In this document: positions 55,871 through 64,000 of the stretch, one piece after another
Position numbering within the stretch: the first letter of the stretch is position 1
Layout: every line of letters begins with the position of its first letter
NCBI RefSeq assembly: GCF_000247695.1
Contig: NW_004624748.1
Span: forward strand, 1,090,501 to 1,154,500
Source of the DNA: Heterocephalus glaber
Taxonomy: Eukaryota; Chordata; Mammalia; Rodentia; Bathyergidae
Direction: 5' to 3'
Length of the DNA: 64,000 bases
Notes under the pieces: model-generated
What the model saw: the letters and a program-made list of their open reading frames with translations, nothing else
Database searches by the model: none
What the model was told of the DNA's origin: nothing
Position numbers and translations under genes: made by a program

Positions 55871-56885
55871 TGAGGAGTCAATATGTTTTCCCTACATGGA
55901 TCCTTCCTCTTTCCCAACTCCACACCACCATCAGACAGTTATGGGGTTAGGGATGAAACATGATAGAAGGTATGGGATAACAAATGCATACTTGTTATCC
56001 CATATTTCTCCATACCAGGAAATCTGGTCACACAATACACCAAACTCTCCCCAGTCACAGTCCCAGCCAAAGCATTCTTACTGAGAACTCCATCTCTGCC
56101 CAAGTTTGTTTTGCCAAATGGGTGACTAATGCCACCAAAGTACCCCATGATTTCTACTGACTCTCTAAACTGTCCCAATGCTTCATGGAGAGCCCCAATA
56201 TATGTACAGCAGGTCAACACTGAATTGTGATTTAAGAAAATGTTGCTGGTGCTACCATCTCCTCCCTGCCACCATTCACACTGTCTACCTCCAGCACTTC
56301 TGTGCACTTCTAAAAGCCATTTGAAAACTCCCACTCTGCACCTTGGATCCTCACAGAAAGAAAGCTACACTTAGGCATCCGTAGGGGCTGGGGCTCCTCC
56401 TTTCAATCACACCTAAGTCTGAGCTCTGGGAGCCATCAAGAGATGACGTGTCAACCACCTTCAGGAATCTTCAGGAACCAGAACATTTGAGGGACACGGC
56501 TCACAGCAGTTCCTTCTACATAACATGCAACTTCTTTTTTTATTTTTTTCCTGCTTCCTCTCTGGACGATTATAGGGGCCTCCAGCTGTTCCCGTCAGTC
56601 AAATCACCAGTATTTCCTTTCTGGTAATACATTTTTCCTGAAGCAGCATTTTAGCACCAGCTTAGCACCTGATGCATTAGTGCTTTTTATCACCTAGCAA
56701 TATTTGTCATCCAAAGGGCTGAGAACACAGTTATATTTGTTTGCTGCACTCTCTCAGTCAATTGTCTTGCTATAATCTGCACTTTAACCATCCAAAATGG
56801 CTCTAAACAACAAAATGGAGTTGCTATTATTTCCAACATTCTTTATCAGTTGAACTCCGTCTATTTCTCTTCACTGGTATTTGTC
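55871..56885. other. Nothing recognised
   Basis: A 131-residue minus frame (55939-56334) overlaps a shorter + frame. Neither shows a domain or the context of an exon. Confidence 0.45.
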
Positions 56886-56889
56886 CCTT

Positions 56890-56975
56890 CCTCAGCCTCT
56901 TTCTTCTCCCTAGATTCAATTTTTCAAATAATTTTAGCTCTTGGAAAATGGCATATGTTCAATAAATATTTGATA
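56890..56975 (+). mobile_element. Possible L2 3' end
   Basis: TGGCATATGTTCAATAAATA then TTTGATAATC resembles the last bases of sense L2. Confidence 0.45.
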
Positions 56976-57064
56976 ATCTGATTTAAATCACTGGACATAA
57001 AAAGATATTCCAGAGAGCAAAGATGCTAACTACAGAATATTGGAGCTAGCAGGGAAGTAGGAAA

Positions 57065-57195
57065 TCAAACAGAGCAAATGCCCCATTTCATAGACAAGGA
57101 AATGCAGCTACAGAGAAGTGAAGTGATTCACTCACATTCCCACCCAGCTGTTTATTAGCAGAGCTGGAACTCAAACTGAGACCTATCCTTTCAAT
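57065..57195 (-). repeat. MIR SINE
   Basis: CATTTCATAGACAAGGAAAT, GAGAAGTGAAGTGATTCACT and GCAGAGCTGGAACTCAAACT are antisense MIR. Confidence 0.85.
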
Positions 57196-58254
57196 CCACA
57201 TGAAATCATGATTATGAAAATATCACCTGTTCCCTTCAAGGTTTGCATGTCCCAGGGTTCTAGCCGGAATACAATGTTGCTTGCTAATACCTTGACCCTG
57301 GGAGTTTGTGGTTAATATAATCTTTTCATTTTCAAAGTGAGAAATTTTCTAAAGGCTGGTAAATGTTTTTTTTTAAAGTTCCTTTGTTTGCCCAAGACTG
57401 TTCATTGAAGATTTCACAAACCTAGTGTTATGACAGAATTATTACCTGGGTAGCTTTCAAAATGCAATGTCTCTATCAAATAAATTTCTGGACTAGGCAG
57501 AAATGAGAGCCCAGAATGTGTCTACTGCTTGCTCAGGGGTTGTTTGTTTATTTATTCATTTGTTGTCTCAGTGATTGTGATGTGCGTCAGGATTGAAGAT
57601 TACAGAACTAACCAGAATCTACCCCTTAATCACACCCCTATAGGATGGTGGTGAGTGTGTGTTTGATGATACATGAAAAAAAATGACACTATTGGTAACC
57701 AGTTCTCCCAGAATTATAACTAAACTCACCAAAGTACTCATTAAAAATAGTGAACTGTGATGATGACTATATTGAATATAAAATTCCACTTGCTAGACCA
57801 CCAAAGGTCAATTTGTTCCTGACCCTGGTGCGCTGGCCCTTGGGGACAGTCCCCAAGCACTGCCATCCTGACATGTAAGCAGCTTGTGGAGCTCAGTGGC
57901 TGGACTGAAACTTCAGACGGCAGCAGCAGTACAAGTGGAAAGCACAAGGCCAGTGTAATTTAAAACCTACATATTTATATAGACAAACTTGTCAACATAC
58001 AGTTCCAGTACTTTATCTCTCTTTGGCTCTAATGCCTCTATGACTACATTTCTTCCAAGTAATTCCATGAGTTCTGGGAATGTCCAGAACTGCACATGCC
58101 CAGGGCTGGGACCGATTTACCCTGAGTCATCTGTCAAACCACAGTTCATGCATTATGATTGGTTTAGGTTACTAAGCAACTTCTCTGTCAGTCAGAATAA
58201 CAACCTGACTCTGTTTCCAAGGGAGGCAACATGACATGGGATCCTGAGGGCAGG
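57196..58254. other. Nothing recognised
   Basis: Short frames at 57741-57947 (-) and 57989-58234 (+) lack domains. Confidence 0.45.
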
Positions 58255-58430
58255 AGTGCAACCCACTGGGGCTCTCACCAATCTAGGTTTGAACCCCAAC
58301 CCCGGCTTCTCAGTCAACCTGGGCTAATCATTTAGCTTCTCTTTGCAGAAGAGAGGTGAGTGAAGCAGCTCCCCAGCTGGTTAGGATTTAAGCTAATGTA
58401 TATAAAGTACCTAGCATAGAACCAATGCTC
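58255..58430 (+). repeat. MIR SINE
   Basis: AATCTAGGTTTGAACCCCAA, GGGCTAATCATTTAGCTTCT and ATATAAAGTACCTAGCATAG are sense MIR in order. Confidence 0.8.
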
Positions 58431-59387
58431 CCTAAATGATTGTTTTTATTTACTTCAGACTAAGAGCAGTAAAGCAACGGCAGCTGGGAGTGCAGTGTGA
58501 GGTCGTTTCATATCTGGGACAGTCCAGTCACTGTCAAAGTCAACAGAAAGGAAAGAATTCTATAGTCCTCCAGGCCCTCTGTTCTCCAGAAACCCTCTGG
58601 AAAACTACAAAAACATCTGGGCCTATGATTTGATTGCCACTGTTGGTGTTGGGAGAGTAGCTATGTCATTTCTGTAAAACCTCCAGCATCCCAAAAGCTG
58701 AAATGCTGAGCCTGATGACCAGTCTCAGCAAAGGTTTGTGTCCACCCAAGCCTCAGCTCAATGACTCCCCCAAGGCCAGGGCTTTCCCTTTTGGTATCAA
58801 TCCTTGTCAGTTTATAAGCTCTGCCCTCAACCTGGGACCAGTGCAGCTGATCCTTTCTCAACTCCAGGTCATGCCTTAGCATGGGAGCATGGGGTATTCA
58901 CTCCTCTCTGCAATGCACTTAATGGAGAGTAGAAAGGGAGCCTTCACTATTCTCAAATGCTTCTGCCAGGAAAAGCCAATAATACAAAAAGAGGGACCCT
59001 GGGTGCTCAAGCACTCAGTGCTTCTGTATTTAAACATGGGGAAGAAAATGGCTAGCTTAGGGAATAAACTGGAAACTGGAGCAAGGACCTCTAATTCAGG
59101 ATGGACTGAACTCTGTGACCAAGGCACATGACCATATCTTAGTTCATGTCTTCAGGATCTTTTTCCAGGTAGGGGATACTCTTTGTTGATTGCATGATAT
59201 TTAGAGCTATCTAGGTAGTTTAGAGAAACAGCCTTGGCTGCCAAAAGGCAGGGTGCTCCCCCACATAAGAACAAGGTACAGATGATTTCTTGTATTGAGA
59301 GAAACCAGGAGTGGCCAGGTGGGATATAAGGAAATACAGTCCTCTCCAGAGGCCAAGCAGAGAGGATAGTACCCCAACAGCCAGAAT
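58431..59387. other. Nothing recognised
   Basis: Frames at 58436-58633, 58661-58882 and 58876-59131 overlap on both strands and have no domain. Confidence 0.45.
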
Positions 59388-59497
59388 AAAGAACCAGGTG
59401 AGGGGCTGGGGATTTAGCTCAGTGGTGCTGCTGCCTGCTTCGAAAGCACAAGGTCCCAAGTTTGATCCCCGGTACAAAAAAAAAGAACCAGGTGAGG
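59388..59497 (+). mobile_element. Young ID-like SINE with perfect target-site duplications
   Basis: Body about 59402-59481: GGGGCTGGGGATTTAGCTCA, GTGGTGCTGCTGCCTGCTTC and CAAGTTTGATCCCCGGTAC with a short A tail. AAAGAACCAGGTGAGG flanks it at 59388-59403 and 59482-59497 without mismatch. Confidence 0.93.
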
Positions 59498-59789
59498 TCC
59501 ACTGCATACTATTTTGTGCTGTTTTGGCAAAAAGCCCTCTTCCTTTCTGAAAATGTGCTCAGTTAGTGCTACAAGGAGTCAAATTCTGAAACCTGGATGC
59601 GCACAAGCATTTTTATTCTGCACCCCTACGGTAGTTGGGTGAGGGAAGTTAGACAGAAGGAAGGCCATGCCTAGGATGGATGCCAGGGCACATAAGACCC
59701 ATTCCAAGCAAATCTTTAACCCCATCAGCCAGAGGCTGGGTTTGGCTTTCACTGGGCACTGTAAGGACAGAGCTTGAATGCAGGGGTAA

Positions 59790-59920
59790 GAACCCGGTCT
59801 TGAAGTCAGGAAGCCTGCCTGGGGATTAGCTCCAGCTCCTGACCAATTTGTGTCTGGCCTTAAGAAAGCTCCAAACCTCTTTCTGTATCTGTAAACTCCT
59901 TATTTGTTTTTCAGAGATAT
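59790..59920 (+). repeat. MIR SINE
   Basis: TTGAAGTCAGGAAGCCTGCC, TTGTGTCTGGCCTTAAGAAA and TTTCTGTATCTGTAAACTCC are sense MIR blocks. Confidence 0.7.
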
Positions 59921-60109
59921 TACAAGATGCTTTATGATTGCTCCATGATGAAGACCAATGTGTGATCTGGCCCACTTACAGCAGAACTGTTAAAAACCAG
60001 GATTCCTGAGCAATACAACAGACCACCACAACCAAGATATAGGAGATGGATGAAGAAATCTGCATGTAACAAATTCTCAGGGGATTCCTATGCACCCTCA
60101 AGATTGAAA

Positions 60110-60240
60110 GTCACTGAGCAAAGTCCAAACTCTTTAATCAGGCTTCATGGCCTCTACAATCTGCCTTTTGAGTCACATTCCCACAAACTCTCTGCCTCCA
60201 CATCACTGGCTGACATCTGGTCCCAGAATACAGGTGAGCC
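60110..60240 (+). mobile_element. L2 LINE fragment
   Basis: AAGTCCAAACTCTTTAATCA, GGCTTCATGGCCTCTACAAT and CATCACTGGCTGACATCTGG match sense L2. A MIR follows at 60295, and L2-like sequence (CAAATGTCCTCATACCTGTC) continues to about 60560. Confidence 0.75.
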
Positions 60241-60294
60241 ACTGGGATAAGAGCAGGCATCACACACCTACCCTGACAGGGCCCCTACAAAGAA

Positions 60295-60440
60295 CCACTA
60301 TGATTGTTATTTTGTGGTTGAAGATACTGAGGTTTACAGAGGTCCAGTGACTTGGCCAACATCACAGAGCAAGTGTGTGGCAGAGGTCAGATTCAAATCC
60401 ACATCAATGGGATTTCAAGAGTCCTCATTCTTAACCACCC
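60295..60440 (-). repeat. MIR SINE
   Basis: TGAAGATACTGAGGTTTACA, CCAGTGACTTGGCCAACATC and GGTCAGATTCAAATCCACAT are antisense MIR. Confidence 0.85.
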
Positions 60441-60739
60441 TGATATACCACACTTTATGTTCCCTCAAATGTCCTCATACCTGTCTCCACTGCTCAGCTG
60501 TCCCCTCAGCCTCACATGCTCAGGACACTCTAATCTTTTGCAAACATAGAATGTAAATATCCTGCTGGACCCTTAAACTTTCACAAATCCCACTAAAGAG
60601 TATTTACTATTCCCAGATCCTGTGTACCAACAGCCTTTTGTCAATAGCACCATTTTTGACTGTTAAAATGACCTTGCGAATATTTGTTTATGTTCCAATG
60701 TCCTTTACTAGCCTTTTTTAAAAAAAATCCTAAAATGAC

Positions 60740-61015
60740 GAAACAAATTGCTAAGACACAGAAGGATTTTAGGGCAGTAAAATTTTTCTATGTGATCCTA
60801 CAATGGTGGCTACATGTCATTTCATGCTTGTCCAAAGCCATAGAAGGTACAACACAGGGAGTGAACCCTAGTATCAACTATGTCTTGAGTGATAATGATG
60901 TGTCAGTGTGGGTTCAGTGCTTGTAACAAATGTACCCCTCTGGTAGGGATGCTGATAGGAGGGGAGGCTGTGCATGTGTGAGGCAAGGAATAAAATATTT
61001 AAATAAAATCCTAAG
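60740..61015 (+). mobile_element. L1M 3' UTR
   Basis: GGATTTTAGGGCAGTAAAAT, TTGTCCAAAGCCATAGAAGG, GAGTGATAATGATGTGTCAG and GGGAGGCTGTGCATGTGTG-like sequence match in order the sense 3' UTR of an old mammalian L1. Confidence 0.8.
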
Positions 61016-61119
61016 ACTATGTTGTCCATCTCTGTACCCTCACACCCCTACCATAGCACACAGAAGAGGCTAAATAAATGCATGCCGAGCGGAAGCATGA
61101 ATGGCAGAACAGCTGCTTT

Positions 61120-61640
61120 CTCATAGAACAGAGAAATCTGATCCCAGCAGAGGCCTAGCCTTAACAAGAGGCAAAGAGGAGACTAGAATAAGAGGAACAG
61201 TAATGGAATTTTGAAGGAAGACTCCAAAGACATAGAAGAGAGTGGCTGGCAGCAATCTCAGGAAAATGGAAGAATAGTGACTGTCAGTGCTTGGTGGGGC
61301 CAAGAGAGGAACAGGCCAATGAACAGAGGCACAGAGGGAAGAGGAGGCAAACTGGAGTGTCAAAGGTACTTGGGTGCAAGTGCTTCTGAGCTTGACAGTC
61401 CAGAAGGCAAGTGGGACCATCAGAAGGGCAAAGCAGGCTGAGCAGTGAGACTTTGAGCACAGGAAGGCAGATTCCAGAAGCACCACAGGGCCATTCAATC
61501 ATCCAAATGTAAGGCAGAGAGGAACCCAAGTGGAAACATGCTGCAGGAGCCTGGTCTGTAAGATCCCAGGGAGTGACTCCAAAAGACATTTTAATGGTGA
61601 TCCAGATGTCAGCGATCAAAGGCTATCACATAGCTTTAGA
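61120..61640 (-). mobile_element. Possible L2 fragment
   Basis: GAGGCAAACTGGAGTGTCAA, GAGACTTTGAGCACAGGAAG and GAGTGACTCCAAAAGACATT have an antisense L2 texture. Frames on both strands here (up to 125 residues, minus) show no domain. Confidence 0.4.
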
Positions 61641-61859
61641 AAGGGGGAAACTCATGATTTATTTTGGAAGGACAATCTACAGCATGAAAAAAAATCACCA
61701 GCTGTGTGGTAATACCATTGAGTACACAAAGGACAACAGCACTTAAGTACATTTAGAAATGAAATGGATGCAGCTGAAAAAGAGATAGGGATGAGGATTG
61801 TGCCATCATCCCTACCAGTGGATGCCTAAAACTTACACCAGAGATGGTACTAGGCCTGC

Positions 61860-62050
61860 CTGGGTTGAACACCCAGGTCATACCCTTATTATTTCTGTAA
61901 CCTGAGATGAGCTTCCTAACCCTCATGAGGTTTAGTTTCTCATCTGTAAAAGGAGAATCATATCTCCCTTATAGAGGTGTTAGGACTACATGAGATGAAG
62001 AATATTTAGAACAGCACCTGGCGTAAAGGTTCTATAAATGATGGTGGTGG
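61860..62050 (+). repeat. MIR SINE
   Basis: TTTCTCATCTGTAAAAGGAG, ACTACATGAGATGAAGAATA and TTTAGAACAGCACCTGGCGT are a well-preserved sense MIR. Confidence 0.88.
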
Positions 62051-62585
62051 TGACTGTTAATTAGTAATTTTAGGGAGAAATCCCTTTCATGTATCCATAC
62101 CTTAGTTTCCCAAGTAGATTTCATCTCCAGAAGGAGTAGTAGAAATTTGTCACATTAGTTCAAATGAAGCTACTTTAGAATCTTTTATTCTGAGCTTCTC
62201 TGTGCAAGATAATGTGCTAAGTCTGATGAAAATGCCCAGGACTGGGTCCATATTCTGCTGTAGAGTTCATTCCAGTGCCAGAAAAGAAGTGGGAGGCCTT
62301 TATGATCCAAGGCACAGCCGAAAAAGTGCCACATGAGCCCCATAATCAACAGGCCCAGGGGTCAGAGGCAGGTAAGATCATTTACCACTTGTGTCATGGA
62401 AAGTGGGGGAAATTTTCTGTACAGAATGAGTGTACACCAGAAAAGCTGAGCTCATGATTACCTTTTATAAATCAGAATTAAGGACAACTGCAGATGGCCA
62501 TGCTTTGTACAAACAATCCTGGTCTAGGGTAAGTGGTTCAGAGGACACACATGCCCAAGGTAACAACCCATTGGCTGTCCGGGGG
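62051..62585. other. Nothing firm recognised
   Basis: GCAAGATAATGTGCTAAGTC near 62205 is weakly like the antisense L2 end. The two + frames here lack domains. Confidence 0.4.
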
Positions 62586-62589
62586 GAAG

Positions 62590-62760
62590 AGAGGGACTGG
62601 GTCAATAAGCTGTAATAGGACATGAGTGATGAATCTGGATACATGGCAAGATTGAAACAGAAGCCTGGAGTCAAATGCTGAGACAAAGTCAGGAGGTAGT
62701 TTTGGGGCCATGCCACAATACTAGTTATGAGGGAGGCAAAATGAAAAATCAATCTAGTAA
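62590..62760 (-). mobile_element. Possible L2 fragment
   Basis: GAATCTGGATACATGGCAAG, GAAACAGAAGCCTGGAGTCA and GTCAGGAGGTAGTTTTGGGG resemble antisense L2 ORF2. Confidence 0.45.
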
Positions 62761-63094
62761 GGAAGGAAAATAGGATGAGAGAGAAAGTGTGCAGTTCTTA
62801 AAAGTGAGAGGGATGTCTGAGAGAGAATGATAGAAGAAAGGCAAATGGAAGAAGAAACAGACTGACCAACAGAGACAAAGACTAATGGAGTGAGAACAAA
62901 TCCCACAGGCTGGCTTCTCTTCTTGGGTCCCATGCTGGGCTGCACACATGGCTGCTAAGTTGGGGAACAGATCTGTGAGAAGGTGAAAGAAAATCTGGGC
63001 TCATACCACAGAAGTTAGATAGGGCAGGAGGAAAGGAGCCAAAGCGACTAGGCTTTTTCCTTTCAAACTTAATATTTTCTTTTTCTACTATTTT

Positions 63095-63475
63095 TAAGTT
63101 TTATTTTATTTTTGATTGACACATAATAATTGTATATGTTTATAAGGTATAGAGTGATGTTTTTATATATACATTGTTTAATAATCAAATTGGAGTAATT
63201 AGCATATACATCACCTCGAATATTTATCATTTCTTTGCTGTGACAACATCATAATCCTCTCTTCTAGCTATTTTTAAATATATGTTGCATTCCTGCTAAC
63301 TGCAGTCACTTGCTGTGGGTTAGAACACCCAACACTCAATCCCTCCCATCTGCGTGAAAATCTACCCAGTGACCAATCTCTCCCTATTGCTTCTCTTCCC
63401 TATCCTCCCCAGCTGCTGGTAACCACTGTCCTACCTTTTGGGTCATCATTTTTAGATTCCACATGAACATTTCTT
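63095..63475 (-). mobile_element. L1M 3' UTR
   Basis: TTTTGATTGACACATAATAA, AGAGTGATGTTTTTATATAT, GCATATACATCACCTCGAAT and CTGGTAACCACTGTCCTACC, then TTTTTAGATTCCACATGAAC, are antisense L1M blocks in order. Confidence 0.88.
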
Positions 63476-63779
63476 TTACATAATCACAAAAACAAAACAT
63501 ACTCCAGCATGTCATTCTTGCTCTCCTTCTTCTGTACTGTTCTCCAGCTCTGGGTACCTAAGTCCTTAGAAAAGAACTGTCACTCATACGTCACACCATA
63601 GGACCATCAGGAAATGCTCCAGAGAAGCCATGAGGGGGTTTGGTAAGAAAGGGGGATGGATCTCCCACATGGAAGGAGGACACATTAGGACATACTGCTT
63701 AGCAGAGCCAAGATAGGGCTGAGGTCACAATGCCAGTGTGAAAAGAGCTTTGGGAAGAGCACGTTAGGTGGCCTAACCC

Positions 63780-63930
63780 CATGCCCTGCCTTGGCCACAA
63801 ACTAGGTCTGGGATCTTGAGCAATTGGCTTAACCTCTCTAGACATCTGCTTATAAATTTGCAAAATGAAGAGGCTGAACTGGATGCCTTCCAAGCTCACT
63901 TGCAGTGCTAACACCCTAGATTCTGTGATT
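63780..63930 (+). repeat. MIR SINE
   Basis: GGCTTAACCTCTCTAGACAT, CAAAATGAAGAGGCTGAACT and GATTCTGTGATTCTACGAG are sense MIR (related subtype with a different 3' end). Confidence 0.7.
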
Positions 63931-64000
63931 CTACGAGCCCATGGTTATTTATACGTCAGACTTTTTCACAATGCTCTTTCACAGTATTAGCAGTTTTGCC

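Overview
The window looks like rodent nuclear DNA with no protein-coding gene that I can support. No reading frame on either strand is long, shows a recognisable domain, or chains into exons. It reads as intergenic or deep intronic sequence that is AT-rich, CpG-poor and heavily seeded with transposon fossils. I found no tRNA, rRNA, snRNA, CRISPR or prokaryotic-style feature.

The interspersed repeats point to a rodent outside the mouse/rat group. There are tRNA-derived (ID-related) SINEs, B1 (7SL-derived) SINEs without the 29-bp internal duplication typical of mouse B1, and dimeric B1+ID elements. To my knowledge such dimers are described from squirrels, dormice, beavers, guinea pigs and porcupines. 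The youngest ID-like SINEs share a distinctive form (GTGGTTCTGCTGCCTGCC after box A, GGTACC before the A tail). A beaver-lineage (Castorimorpha) host is my best guess, held at low confidence.

Layout. 0-6 kb: an L1 tail with a 39-bp tandem duplication, MIR, a hAT-like fossil, a B1, L2 fragments, a young ID-like SINE with near-perfect target-site duplications, a Tigger-like fossil, a B1-ID dimer, and a complete-looking MaLR-type solo LTR (5229-5670). 6-13 kb: mostly unassigned single-copy DNA. 13-25 kb: LTR, MIR, L2, microsatellites, a perfect 14-bp hairpin (15839-15874), three more ID-like SINEs, and an L1 3'-end insertion holding two copies of the 3' UTR module between one pair of 18-bp target-site duplications (23676-24153). 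25-37 kb: sparse repeats, L1M, B1-ID, LTRs. 37-48 kb: the densest part, with MLT1-type LTRs, L1M pieces in both orientations, an ERV-type LTR of about 850 bp, Tigger-like DNA transposons, an 18-bp minisatellite, and a 121-bp L1-derived segment present twice 1.7 kb apart at about 93% identity. 48-64 kb: L2, MIR, two young SINEs, and a 5'-truncated L1 (53491-54255) that still encodes the diagnostic end of ORF2.

The interesting signals are structural, not genic: the duplicated L1 3' UTR module, local duplications, short inverted repeats, a possible templated insertion, and two small CpG-retaining, repeat-free islets (about 34.6-35.0 kb and 47.2-47.5 kb). I saw nothing that looks like a new gene system. 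Repeat family names come from memory of consensus sequences; no library search was run, so boundaries are approximate (usually within about 20 bp) unless a target-site duplication fixes them.
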